A stretch of DNA of 64,000 nucleotides from Streptomyces coeruleorubidus (GCF_028885415.1 NZ_CP118527.1:7688001-7752000); one strand, 5' to 3'. Counted from the first letter of the stretch, positions 26,669 through 36,057 are shown. Made by a program: numbers and translations. Notes: a model not told the origin generated them from the letters alone.

Positions 26669-27890
26669 CGCAGAGACCTTTCTGGGGCCGTGCCGCGCCG
26701 GGCGCGGCACGGCATCCGGGGGTGGGTATCGCGTCCGTCAGCCGGTGGCCCTTGCGCCGTGTCCGGCGTCGGGGCCGTCGGCCAGCGGAGTGTGAGGGTC
26801 CGTGGGCGGTGTCGGTGAGCGGGGCGATGTCCGCCTGCGGGGGCGTCACTCACGTCCAGGCGGGCACGAGGGTGGGTACAGGCGCGGTAGTAGTAGTGGG
26901 AGCCGGCAGTGACCCTCCTGGCGAAGGCGTTGTCGTAGGTGCGCAGCGTGATCCCGGCGGTGTCCCGGCCGCGAGTGTGCTTCAGCGGCAGCATGATCAG
27001 TGGCATCCGGACAGCCCTGAGGGACCGCCGGTACCGGCGGGCGCACCGGCCCCGCGTCATACGCGATGACCGCCACTGCGGCCGCTCTCTCCTGCTCGCC
27101 CCTCTCAGGCGTTCTGACCATCCATAGAAACCGTTCTCTATGGAAGCTAAAGCCGACTGCGCGGCGGAACAATATGTCGGGCACGAGAATCTGCTGAAGC
27201 ACCCAACGCTCGAGGAAAAACACGAAATTTCATACCATCAAGGAGCAACGAGCAGTGACCCTCTTGGAGGGAACCGGTTCCCAAAAGCCGTGAAAGAGCG
27301 TCAGGCGCTGTCCCGCAGGGTGGTGCTGAGGTCAGGGCCTGTTGAGCTGCTTCGCGGTTCGCCTGGGGACTTTGTCGTCCGCCAGATGCGCTTGTTGCAT
27401 CTCCTGGATGCGCCGGGTGCGCAGGCGGCGCGTTTTCAGGTGGCCCAGGGAGGGCGCCAGGACGCGATGCGGTCCTCGTAGCCCTGGCGGGTGCACCGCT
27501 TGTGGTGACATTTCCGTGCGGAAGGCCGGCTGCAGGCCGCGGCTCCGAGCCTGCGGGTATGCCGCGCGGGCGGGGTCGGTGACCTCCTTCCGCACGCAGA
27601 GGCCGGTCGTCGCCGCAGAGGCAGCTCTTCGAGCCTCCGAGGCTGTGGCCGCTCCAGGACGCGGCCATAGAAACCGGTTGTGTCGAAAATGAGCCGAACC
27701 CTTGACGCCATCTTCGCTCATGCCGCAGATTTCGGCGTGACGGATCAGCCCGTCGCTCACCTACCCCCTCCGCGGAAGCAGGTGTTCTCCCCGCACGCCC
27801 CGGCAGCCCGCAGAGGTGGCCGCACCCTCGGGCTTTTCCACCTTCGGCCGCAGACGGCCACCCCCGCACACGTTCCGTCAAGGAGTCCCC
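26669..27890. promoter_or_regulatory. Divergent control region of lyase and GH28-like genes
   Basis: This 1.2-kb gap contains three candidate operators. An inverted repeat at 27121-27144 has perfect 8-bp arms TCCATAGA and TCTATGGA around AACCGTTC. The perfect 14-bp palindrome GGGAACCGGTTCCC is at 27269-27282. AACCGGTT is at 27672-27679, preceded again by CCATAGAA. No convincing gene lies here; frames at 27330-27760 resemble nothing recognised. AAGGAG at 27880-27885 is the ribosome site of the GH28-like gene. Confidence 0.65.
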
Positions 27891-29417
27891 ATGACCTCGT
27901 CCCTCTCCCGGCGAACCGCCCTCCAGACCGCTGGCGTCCTTGCTGTCAGCAGCATGGTCGCTGGCGTCGGGGGCACCGCCCAGGCTGCCACTGGAGAAAC
28001 CGGTTCCCCGAGCGATACTGTTGTCATCCACCCGACTCTCCCCGAAGTGCCGGCCAACAACTCCTTCACCGTCAAGGTCCGGCCGGTCGGCGGCAGTTGG
28101 AAGAGACTCGACGTCTACCTGGCCAAGCTGGCGCTGATCGATGCCGTCAGCGGCCAGAACCCGGTCCAGAAGTCCTCCTGGGCAGCCTTCGACTTCTCCG
28201 GCACCGTCGAGGTCGAGGTCACCTACAACCCGGGCGGCGTCGAGAAGGTCCGTATACGCCCGGACTCGTACGGCATCAAGCCCGAGGTGCTCGGCAGCAC
28301 CGCGCGCTTCACCCTGGACCGGCCCCGCAACGTCGTCGTCCAAGTCGACGACAAGATCTTCGACTGCCTGCACCTGTTCGCGAACCCGATCGAGCAGGAC
28401 GTGCCCGCCGAGGGCGACAAGCACGTCATGTACTTCGGGCCCGGTCTGCACACCCCCACCGACGGGGTGCTGAAGGTGCCCAGCAACACCACCGTCTACC
28501 TGGCCCCCGGTGCGGTCCTCGTCGCACACGTGAATATCGAGGGGGTGGAGAACTCCCGGGTGATCGGCCGCGGTGTGATCTACAACTCCAAGTGGGGCGC
28601 GATGTTTGTCCGCAAGTGCGAGAACGTCACGATCGACGGCATCACGATCCTCAACCCCCGGTACGAGAACATCCGGGTCGCCGAGTGCCAGAACCTCACC
28701 ATCAAGAACCTGCGCGCCTTCAGCCGCGAGGGCTGGGGCGACGGCATCCAGCTCTACTGCTCGGAGAACGTCACGATCGACGGCTGCTTCCTGCGCACGT
28801 CCGACGACTGCATCGCCCTCTACACGCACCGCTGGGACTTCTACGGTGACACCCGCAACATCACCGTCAAGAACTGCTCCCTCTGGGCCGACGTGGCCCA
28901 CACGATCAACATGGCCGTGCACGGCAACCCCGACCCCGCCGCGCACGAGATGCTGGAGAACCTGAACTTCGAGAACATCGACATCCTCGACCACCGTGAG
29001 CCGCAGGTGAACGCCCAGGGCTGCATCGCCATCAATGCCGCCGACGGCAACCTCGTCCGGGATGTGAGGTTCGAAAACATCCGCGTGGAGGACTTCCGCT
29101 GGGGCCAGCTCGTCCACATGCGGGTCGTCAACAACCCGAGGTGGAACAAGGCGTCCGGCCGCGGCATCGAGAACGTCTACATCAAGGACCTCAGCTACAA
29201 CGGCAAGAACGCCGACACGTCGATCATCGCCGGGACCGACGCGGAGCGCACCGTCAAGGACGTCACCTTCGAGAACCTCCGCGTCAACGGCAGGGTGATC
29301 CGCGACAGCGGGGACAAGCCGCGCTGGTACCTGGCCTCGGACGGCGTGCCCATGTTCGTCAACGAGCACGTGCAGAACCTCCGCTTCCTCACCACCGCGG
29401 AGGCCGCAGCCCTGTAA
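27891..29417 (+). CDS. Secreted GH28-like right-handed beta-helix glycoside hydrolase
   Basis: Encodes about 508 aa from the ATG at 27891, preceded by AAGGAG. A Tat signal (LSRRTALQTAGVLAVSS) is followed by an N-terminal beta-sandwich and then a pectinase-type beta-helix from about residue 190. Helix rungs include NVTIDGITILNPRYENI and NLTIKNLRAFSREGWGDG. Acidic residues fall at the GH28 catalytic positions (WGDGIQLY, RTSDDCIALY), but the usual Gly-His-Gly motif is not evident. The N-terminal part (YFGPGLH, LYLAPGAVL) recalls GH28/GH49-like proteins. It likely hydrolyses a pectin or uronic-acid backbone outside the cell. AACCGGTT also occurs inside its 5' coding region at 27998-28005. Confidence 0.8.
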   Translation: MTSSLSRRTALQTAGVLAVSSMVAGVGGTAQAATGETGSPSDTVVIHPTLPEVPANNSFTVKVRPVGGSWKRLDVYLAKLALIDAVSGQNPVQKSSWAAFDFSGTVEVEVTYNPGGVEKVRIRPDSYGIKPEVLGSTARFTLDRPRNVVVQVDDKIFDCLHLFANPIEQDVPAEGDKHVMYFGPGLHTPTDGVLKVPSNTTVYLAPGAVLVAHVNIEGVENSRVIGRGVIYNSKWGAMFVRKCENVTIDGITILNPRYENIRVAECQNLTIKNLRAFSREGWGDGIQLYCSENVTIDGCFLRTSDDCIALYTHRWDFYGDTRNITVKNCSLWADVAHTINMAVHGNPDPAAHEMLENLNFENIDILDHREPQVNAQGCIAINAADGNLVRDVRFENIRVEDFRWGQLVHMRVVNNPRWNKASGRGIENVYIKDLSYNGKNADTSIIAGTDAERTVKDVTFENLRVNGRVIRDSGDKPRWYLASDGVPMFVNEHVQNLRFLTTAEAAAL

Positions 29418-29420
29418 CTG

Positions 29421-29463
29421 CCGTCGGCCGGCCCCGGAGTCCTCCCGACGGGGCACCGGGGCC
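29421..29463 (+). terminator. Stem-loop terminator after the GH28-like gene
   Basis: GGCCCCGG (29430-29437) pairs perfectly with CCGGGGCC (29456-29463). An alternative pairing, CCGTCGG with CCGACGG, overlaps it. It begins a few bases after the stop codon at 29415-29417. Confidence 0.65.
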
Positions 29464-29656
29464 GCGCATGCGTCCCTCTCTTGTCGAAGCGCTCCCGGGC
29501 GCCGCACACAGACCAGACGTCTCACTCGGCCCTGCCCGGACTGGCCCAACGGCCAACCCACGGCGCCTATGAGGCCTACGGCTCCCCGCCGCCACCGCAG
29601 CGCGGGCACGGCGACGGCCGTCAAGCGGCACGTCTTCAACTACCTGATCACCGCAG

Positions 29657-29746
29657 GTCCCCGGCACCTACACGGTCACCGTCAAGGCCACCAACACCGC
29701 CGGTACGGCGACCGAGTCCGTCAAGCTCACCGTCCAGAACGCGTAA
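29657..29746 (+). pseudogene. C-terminal remnant of an Ig-like domain
   Basis: The last 29 codons before the TAA at 29744-29746 read VPGTYTVTVKATNTAGTATE and SVKLTVQNA, the final two strands of a bacterial putative-Ig domain. A little upstream VKRHVFNYLITA resembles the first strand of the same domain, but the middle is missing. It is the tail of a vanished secreted enzyme directly ahead of the next alginate-lyase gene, which contains a similar Ig domain. Confidence 0.65.
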
Positions 29747-29760
29747 GCCAGGAGTCATCC

Positions 29761-32700
29761 GTGCAATCCCTCAACCGACGGACGTTCCTCGGCGCCGCGG
29801 GGCTCGCGGGCGTGGCCGTGGGCGGACTGCTGTCCGCCGTCGCCGCGCCCGCCTGGGCCCAGGCCGCCGAGCAGGCGTACGCCTTCACTCACCCCGGGCT
29901 GCTGCACTCCCGCGCCGACCTGGACCGCATGCGGTCCGCGGTCGCCGAAGGGAGCACCCCGATCGCCACCGGATTCGCGGCACTGGCCGCCGACTTCCGC
30001 TCCCAGCACACCTACGCCGTCCGCAACACGGGACAGATCCGCACCTGGGGCCGTGGCCCCACCGACAACACCAGCCAGGCCGTCACCGACGCGGCCGCCG
30101 CCTACCAGAACGCCCTGATGTGGGCGATCACCGGCGACGTGCGCCACGCCGACAAGGCCCGCGACATCCTCGACGTCTGGGCCGCCTCCCTCACCGGCAT
30201 CACCGGCGCAGACGGCCAGCTCGGGGCCGGAATCCAGGGCTTCAAGCTCGTCAACGCCGCCGAGATCCTGCGGCACTCCGGATACGACGGCTGGCCCGAG
30301 GAATCCATCAGCCGCTGCGAGCGCTCCTTCACCGACGTCTGGTACCCGGCCCTGTCCGGCTACTGCCTGTACGCCAACGGCAACTGGGACCTCGCCGCGC
30401 TGCGCACCATCCTCGCCATCGCCGTCTTCTGCGACCACCAGGTGATGTTCGAGGACGCCCTGCGGTTCGCGGCCGCCGGCGCCGGCAACGGCTCCGTGCT
30501 GCACCGCGTCGTCACCGCCGCCGGCCAGGGCCAGGAGTCCGGGCGCGACCAGGCGCACGAGCAGCTCGCCGTCGGCCTGCTCGCGGACGCGGCCGAGGTC
30601 GCCTGGCAGCAGGGCGTGGACCTGTACGGCTTCGCGGAGAGCCGGATCCTCGCCAACTTCGAGTACTTCGCCCGCTACAACCTCGGCGACGACTCGGTTC
30701 CGTTCACGCCCGACCTCGACCGCACCGGCAAGTACGTCAAGACGGCCGTCTCCGACCGGCAGCGCGGGGCGTTCCGGCCGGTGTGGGAGATGGGGTACGC
30801 GCACTACGCGGGCCGCCTCGGCATGTCCTCGCCGTACACCGAGAAGGCCGTCTTCCGGGGCCCGGACGGCACCCGCGTGACCGAGGGCTACCACGAGGAC
30901 CACCCAGGCTGGGGCACCCTCACCTACGCCGGTACGAAGGCCGCCGTGCCGGGCGCGCCGACGGCACCCGCGGGCGTCACGGCGACGGGCGCGGACCGGG
31001 CGATCAACGTGTCCTGGCTGCCGTCCGCCTGGGCGAGTGGCTACACCGTACGCCGGGCGACCAGCCCCGACGGGCCGTACGAGACCGTCGCCTCCGGCGT
31101 CTCGAAGCCGACGTACACCGACCGCGGCGTACGCACCGGCCGCACCTACTACTACACCGTCAGCGCCGCCAACTCCCATGGCAGGAGCGGCGGTTCGGCC
31201 TGGGCATCGGCGACCGCCGGGCTCCCCGAGCCCTGGTCGACCCGGGACGTCGGGGACGTCAAGATCCCCGGCTCGGCCGTCTTCGACGGCGAGCGGTTCG
31301 TGCTGGAGGCGTCCGGCACCGCCGACACCCACCGCCTGGCCTACCTGCCGCTGCGCGGCGACGGCACGGTCACCGCGCGGATCGTGTATCCGCTCAGCTC
31401 CCAGTACTCCAGGATCGGCGTCACGATACGGGCCGGCCTGGACGCGGACGCCGCGCACGCCGCCATGCTGATCCAGGGCCTGCCGCTGCACACCTGGAGC
31501 GGCGTGTGGTCCGTACGGCCCGAGGCGGGGGCCGGGATCAAGGGCACCGGCAGCACGCCCGTGCCGCCGTCCCAGCAGCGGGCGATCACGACCAGTGCCG
31601 GCTTCCCGATCTCCTCCTTCGGCACCCTGCCCGAGTCGGCGACCCCGCTGGAGGCTCCGTACGTCGAAGGTGCGGGCGACGGCTACCGCATGCGCATGCC
31701 GTTCTGGGTCCGCGTGACCCGCCGGGGCGACCGCTGCACCGGCGCCATCTCCCCGGACGGCATCCGCTGGACCGAAGTCGGCTCCAGCGACGTCGAGTTG
31801 GGCGGCACCGCCTACGTCGGTCTCACCCTCACCTCCTGCCTCGGCGTCGACGAGGACTACGCCGAGACCGGCACCGGCGCCTTCGACAACGTCAGCGTCG
31901 TCTCCCGCACTGCCGGCGAGGTCTGGTCCGTGCCCCGCCCGGCCACCGCAGCCGGCGACCTGCGGGCCACCGCCGGCGCCGACGCGGTCGAACTGGCCTG
32001 GACCGACCCGGACCTCTCGGCCCGCTACAAGGTGCTGCGCGCCGCCGCGGCCGACGGCCCCTACGAGACGATCGCAACCGGCATCGGCGCGGTCGGCTTC
32101 GGCACCCGCGTCCGGTACGCCGACGCCACCGGCACACCCGGCACGACGTACCACTACGCCGTCGCCGAGACCAACTGCGCCGGACGCGGCCCCCTGTCGG
32201 AGTCCGCCACGTCGACGATGCCGACGCCGGCCAAGCCACAACTCACTTCAGCCGCCACGGTGTTCGCCAACAAGGGCGTGCCCTTCAAGCACCTCCTGCG
32301 GGCCTCGCACGAACCGATACGGTTCACCGCGGAGGGCCTGCCCGACGGCCTGCGCGTCGACCGGCGCACCGGCCTGATCTCCGGAACACCCACGCAGACG
32401 GGCGAGTTCAAGGTCACCACCAGCGCGGGCAACGCCGCCGGAGACGCAACCGGCACCCTCACCCTCACGGTCGGCACCCCACCGCCCGCGCCCTGGACCT
32501 ACGGCGACCTGGGCGACGTCGTCCTCGACGACCGGGCCTACGGCACCCTCGGCGTGGTCGCCGTCCGCACCCCCGGCAGCACCGCCCACCAGGACGGGAC
32601 CTTCGTGGTACGGGGCGCCGGGACCGACCTCACCGTCAACAACCAGGGCATGATCGGCCAGTTCGTACGACGGCCCGTCACCGGTGACTGCGAGGTCACC

Positions 32701-33090
32701 GCCCGCCTGCTCTCCCGCGCCGGAGCCACCGGCGACCGGGTCGGCCTGCTCATGGCCAAGTCCCTGTCGCCGTTCGACCAGGCGGCCGGGACGATCGTCA
32801 CCGGCGGCACGAACGCCCAGCTGATGCTGCGCCCGACCGTCGCCGGCCGGTCCACCTTCACGGGCAACGCGGCGGTCACCGCCCCCTGCCTGCTGCGGCT
32901 GAAGCGCACCGGGACGCACTTCACCGCATCCGTCTCGTCCGACGACGGCGCCACCTGGACCCCCCTCGCCGAGGGAGACATCCCCGGCTTTGGTGACGCC
33001 CCCTACTACGTGGGCCTCGTGGTCTGCTCCCGCAGCCCCCTGACCCACAGCACCACCGAGTTCGACGAGGTGAGCATCACCCCCATGTAA
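29761..33090 (+). CDS. Secreted alginate-lyase-family protein with Fn3 and concanavalin-like modules
   Basis: Encodes about 1109 aa from the GTG at 29761, after AGGAG. A Tat signal (LNRRTFLGAAGLAGVAVGG) ends near 40 (AWAQAAEQ). The alginate-lyase toroid spans about 45-390: FTHPGLLHSRADLDRMRSAV, SGYCLYANGNWDLAALRTIL, QESGRDQAHEQLAVGLL. It is followed by an Fn3 domain (about 395-490), a concanavalin/DUF1349-like domain (to about 700), a second Fn3, a putative Ig domain (GLPDGLRVDRRTGLISGTP) and a final concanavalin-like domain. These accessory modules probably bind polysaccharide. Substrate is inferred as a uronate polymer. Only 25 bp separate it from the next lyase gene, so the two are probably co-transcribed. 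Confidence 0.85.
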   Translation: MQSLNRRTFLGAAGLAGVAVGGLLSAVAAPAWAQAAEQAYAFTHPGLLHSRADLDRMRSAVAEGSTPIATGFAALAADFRSQHTYAVRNTGQIRTWGRGPTDNTSQAVTDAAAAYQNALMWAITGDVRHADKARDILDVWAASLTGITGADGQLGAGIQGFKLVNAAEILRHSGYDGWPEESISRCERSFTDVWYPALSGYCLYANGNWDLAALRTILAIAVFCDHQVMFEDALRFAAAGAGNGSVLHRVVTAAGQGQESGRDQAHEQLAVGLLADAAEVAWQQGVDLYGFAESRILANFEYFARYNLGDDSVPFTPDLDRTGKYVKTAVSDRQRGAFRPVWEMGYAHYAGRLGMSSPYTEKAVFRGPDGTRVTEGYHEDHPGWGTLTYAGTKAAVPGAPTAPAGVTATGADRAINVSWLPSAWASGYTVRRATSPDGPYETVASGVSKPTYTDRGVRTGRTYYYTVSAANSHGRSGGSAWASATAGLPEPWSTRDVGDVKIPGSAVFDGERFVLEASGTADTHRLAYLPLRGDGTVTARIVYPLSSQYSRIGVTIRAGLDADAAHAAMLIQGLPLHTWSGVWSVRPEAGAGIKGTGSTPVPPSQQRAITTSAGFPISSFGTLPESATPLEAPYVEGAGDGYRMRMPFWVRVTRRGDRCTGAISPDGIRWTEVGSSDVELGGTAYVGLTLTSCLGVDEDYAETGTGAFDNVSVVSRTAGEVWSVPRPATAAGDLRATAGADAVELAWTDPDLSARYKVLRAAAADGPYETIATGIGAVGFGTRVRYADATGTPGTTYHYAVAETNCAGRGPLSESATSTMPTPAKPQLTSAATVFANKGVPFKHLLRASHEPIRFTAEGLPDGLRVDRRTGLISGTPTQTGEFKVTTSAGNAAGDATGTLTLTVGTPPPAPWTYGDLGDVVLDDRAYGTLGVVAVRTPGSTAHQDGTFVVRGAGTDLTVNNQGMIGQFVRRPVTGDCEVTARLLSRAGATGDRVGLLMAKSLSPFDQAAGTIVTGGTNAQLMLRPTVAGRSTFTGNAAVTAPCLLRLKRTGTHFTASVSSDDGATWTPLAEGDIPGFGDAPYYVGLVVCSRSPLTHSTTEFDEVSITPM

Positions 33091-33115
33091 TCCTCCACGG
33101 ATCGGAGAACCCCAC

Positions 33116-34357
33116 ATGAGCCGCACGTCCCCCCACACGCACCACGAGGGCGGCCAGGTGAGCCGCCGCGGTCTGCTCAAGACCGCCGGCGGCCTCACCG
33201 CGGCCCTCGCCCTCGGCGCCACCGCCACCACGGCGGACGCGGCCCCGGCGACCTTCACCCACCCCGGCATGCTGCACAACGCCGGCGACATCAACCGCGC
33301 CAAGGTCAGGGTCGCCGCGGGCACCGACCCCTGGGCCTCCGGCTGGCGCAGGCTGACCGCCAACTCCCACTCGGCGTCCACCTGGACGCCCCGCCCCACC
33401 GCCACGATCATCCGCGGCGGCGACGGCCAGAACTACCCCCAGCTCTACAACGACATCCATGCCGCCTACCAGAACGCGCTTCGCTGGCACGTCGGCGGCA
33501 CCGCCGCGAACGCCGACTGCGCCGTGCGCATCCTCAACGCCTGGTCGTCCACGCTCACCGGCATCACCGGAAACGCCGACCGGTTCCTGGCCGCCGGCCT
33601 CTACGGCTGGCAGTTCGCGAACGTCGCCGAACTCATGCGTGGCTACGCCGGGTTCGACCTCAACCGGTTCAAGACGATGATGCTCAACGTCTTCTACCCG
33701 CTCAACAACCAGTTCCTCACCGGCCACAACGACGCCTGCATCACCAACTACTGGGCCAACTGGGACCTGTGCAACATGGCCTCGATCATGGCCATCGGGA
33801 TCCTGTGCGACGACGGCGCCAAGTACGACCAGGCCGTCAACTACTTCAAGAACGGTGGCGGCAACGGCCAGATCCGGCGCGCGGTGCCGTTCCTGTACCC
33901 GGGCGTCGAGGGCTACGACCTCGGCCAGTGGCAGGAGTCCGGCCGCGACCAGGGCCACACCGTCATGGGCATGGGCCAGATGGGCGCGATCTGCGAGATG
34001 GCCTGGAACCAGGGAGAGGACCTCTACTCGTACGACGGCCGTCGCTTCATGAAGGCCGCCCAGTACGTGGCCAAGTACAACCTGAACATGAACGTGCCCT
34101 TCACCACCTACACCTGGGGCAGCGGCCAGAACTGCGCCCAGCAGTCACAGACCGTGATCGGCTCCGGATCCCGCGGCCAGGTCCGCCCGGTGTGGGCGAT
34201 GCTCCACTACCACTACGGCCGGCGCCTGCTCCTCGACGACAAGTACATCGCCCAGATGTGCTTCTCGGTCGCCCCCGAGGGCGGGGGAGGTGACTACGGC
34301 ACCACCAGCGGCGGCTTCGACCAGCTCGGCTTCGGCACGCTGATGTACGCCAAATAG
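33116..34357 (+). CDS. Secreted single-domain alginate-lyase-family protein
   Basis: Encodes about 413 aa. A long N-region and a Tat motif (VSRRGLLKTAGGLTAALALG) precede cleavage near 43. The mature part is only the alpha-toroid lyase domain: FTHPGMLHNAGDINRAKVRV, IHAAYQNALRWHVGG, TNYWANWDLCNMASIMAIG and QESGRDQGHTVMGMGQMGA. Its framework matches that of the preceding multidomain gene, so the two look like a duplicated pair that differ by added modules. It may act on shorter fragments. The operon ends with the stem-loop at 34372-34424. Confidence 0.85.
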   Translation: MSRTSPHTHHEGGQVSRRGLLKTAGGLTAALALGATATTADAAPATFTHPGMLHNAGDINRAKVRVAAGTDPWASGWRRLTANSHSASTWTPRPTATIIRGGDGQNYPQLYNDIHAAYQNALRWHVGGTAANADCAVRILNAWSSTLTGITGNADRFLAAGLYGWQFANVAELMRGYAGFDLNRFKTMMLNVFYPLNNQFLTGHNDACITNYWANWDLCNMASIMAIGILCDDGAKYDQAVNYFKNGGGNGQIRRAVPFLYPGVEGYDLGQWQESGRDQGHTVMGMGQMGAICEMAWNQGEDLYSYDGRRFMKAAQYVAKYNLNMNVPFTTYTWGSGQNCAQQSQTVIGSGSRGQVRPVWAMLHYHYGRRLLLDDKYIAQMCFSVAPEGGGGDYGTTSGGFDQLGFGTLMYAK

Positions 34358-34371
34358 CGGTCAAGCCGGTT

Positions 34372-34424
34372 CGTGCACCGGAATACCGGTGGGCCATGTG
34401 GTGCTCTGGTAGCACCGGTGCACG
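34372..34424 (+). terminator. Stem-loop after the alginate-lyase pair
   Basis: CGTGCACCGG (34372-34381) pairs perfectly with CCGGTGCACG (34415-34424). A smaller hairpin, GGTGCT/AGCACC, sits inside it. The stem starts 15 bp after the stop of the lyase gene and ends 26 bp before the carboxylesterase start, so it could act as terminator, attenuator, or both. Confidence 0.6.
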
Positions 34425-34449
34425 AGCGCGGCGAAGGGCTGGTGGGCGT

Positions 34450-36057
34450 ATGACGGCAGGCCGGACGGATCCCGTGGTCAGGAGCCCGTACGGGGCCGTA
34501 CGCGGCAGGTACGAGCGGGGAGTCGCGGTCTTCCGCGGCATCCCGTACGCAGCGCCCCCGTTCGGCCCCCGCCGCTTCCGCCCGCCCGTGCCCCTCCCGC
34601 CCTGGGACGGCGTCCACGACGCCGGCGCCTTCGGCCCCACCTCGCCGAAACCTCCGTACTCCGAGGCCTTCGCGCACTACCTGTCCGACCCGGTGGTGCC
34701 GGGCGACGACTGCCTCAACCTCAACATCTGGACCCCGGAGCCCGACCCCGGAGCCCGGCTCCCCGTCCTCGTCTGGCTGCACGGCGGCGCCCTGACCAGG
34801 GGCTCGTCCGCCGTCCCCGTCTACGACGGCCATGCCTTCGCCCGCGACGGCGTGGTGTGCGTCTCCATCAACTACCGACTGGGCGTGGAGGGCTACGGCC
34901 TGTTCCCGGACACACCCCCGAACCCCGGCCTGCGCGACCAGATCGCCGCCCTGGCCTGGGTGCACGAGGCCATCGAGGCCTTCGGCGGCGACCCCGGCCG
35001 CATCACCCTCTTCGGCCAGTCCGCCGGGGCGATCAGCATCGGCGCCCTCATCGCCGCCCCGCAGACCCAGGGACTGGTCCGGCGTGCGGTCCTGCAGAGC
35101 GGGCCGCCCGAGGCGTCCGAGCGGGCCAAGGTACGGCGGATGGTGCGCCGTATGGCCTCCCGGCTGAAGATCCCCGCCACCGCCGAGGCCTTCGCCGCCG
35201 TCGACCGCGATCTGCTGCTGCACACCCAGGCCGAGGTGGGCAAGCTCAGCAGCCCGGTGGTCGGCGGCCCCGCCTTCGGAATCGTCATCGACGGTGACAC
35301 CGTCCCGCGCGACCCCCTGGAGGCCCTCACCGAGGGCGGCGCCGCCCCGGGCGTCGAGCTGATGATGGGCTGGACCCGCGACGAGTACCGGCTGTGGCTG
35401 GTCCCGGGCGGCCTCCTGGACCGCGTCGACCGCCTCGGAGCCGTCGCCTTCGCGGGTGCCATGGCCCGCTGTCGCTGCGGCAGCGAGGTCCCGCGCGGCT
35501 ACCGCGCCCTGCACCCCGAGGCGGGCACGGCGGAAATCGTCGGCCAGCTCGTCACCGACCGCCTGCTGCGCAGCCCCCTGCACCACCTGGCCGACGCCCG
35601 TACGGAACCGTCGTACGTGTACGAGTTCGCCTGGCCCTCGAACCTCCCCGACCTCGGCTCCTGCCACGCGCTGGAGCTCGGCTTCGTCTTCGACACCGGC
35701 CAGGCGCCGGAGTCGCGCAAACTGGCCGGAGAAGGCGCCCCGCAGGAGCTGGCCGACGAGATGCACGCCGCCTGGGTGCGCTTCGCCACGGACGGCGACC
35801 CGGGGTGGGAACGCTGGGACGCCACCCACCCGGTGCGGGTCTTCGGGGACCGCGCACCGGACGCCGAGAACGGCGTGGCCTACACGGCGTACGGCCCCCG
35901 GGACCGCGAACTCGCCCTCTGGGCGACCGACGCCGCCGTCACTCCTGAGGAATCCACACCCGCGTCGGTCCCTGCCGACGGTTCGCCCACACGCAGTACG
36001 GAACTGCGGTCAGCCGTACGGCGGCTCCGTCGCTCCGGCGCACTCCGCCGGCACTGA
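34450..36057 (+). CDS. Type-B carboxylesterase
   Basis: Encodes about 535 aa from the ATG at 34450. The pattern of carboxylesterase/lipase type B is clear: FRGIPYAAPPFGPRRF, EDCLN-like GDDCLNLNIWTPEP, the oxyanion-hole stretch VLVWLHGGALTRGSS and the nucleophile elbow LFGQSAGAISIG, with Gln where Glu is usual before Ser. Later parts include MGWTRDEYRLW. It lacks a signal peptide. In this island it might remove acetyl or methyl esters from imported pectic oligomers, but the family is broad and this is inferred from context. Its 3' end overlaps the convergent GH127 remnant. Confidence 0.85.
   Translation: MTAGRTDPVVRSPYGAVRGRYERGVAVFRGIPYAAPPFGPRRFRPPVPLPPWDGVHDAGAFGPTSPKPPYSEAFAHYLSDPVVPGDDCLNLNIWTPEPDPGARLPVLVWLHGGALTRGSSAVPVYDGHAFARDGVVCVSINYRLGVEGYGLFPDTPPNPGLRDQIAALAWVHEAIEAFGGDPGRITLFGQSAGAISIGALIAAPQTQGLVRRAVLQSGPPEASERAKVRRMVRRMASRLKIPATAEAFAAVDRDLLLHTQAEVGKLSSPVVGGPAFGIVIDGDTVPRDPLEALTEGGAAPGVELMMGWTRDEYRLWLVPGGLLDRVDRLGAVAFAGAMARCRCGSEVPRGYRALHPEAGTAEIVGQLVTDRLLRSPLHHLADARTEPSYVYEFAWPSNLPDLGSCHALELGFVFDTGQAPESRKLAGEGAPQELADEMHAAWVRFATDGDPGWERWDATHPVRVFGDRAPDAENGVAYTAYGPRDRELALWATDAAVTPEESTPASVPADGSPTRSTELRSAVRRLRRSGALRRH

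Noticed and set aside
24806..26818. Long plus-strand frame opposite the lyase N-terminal half
   Set aside because: No domain, no ribosome site and a composition typical of antisense shadows.
27330..27760. Possible gene or transposase fragment in the lyase/GH28 gap
   Set aside because: Several overlapping short frames on the minus strand show no recognisable family or start signal.
29481..32687. A frame of over 1000 codons overlapping the modular lyase gene in another phase
   Set aside because: Arg/Pro/Gly/His-rich low complexity, a typical shadow in high-GC DNA; the overlapping frame has a Tat signal and domains.
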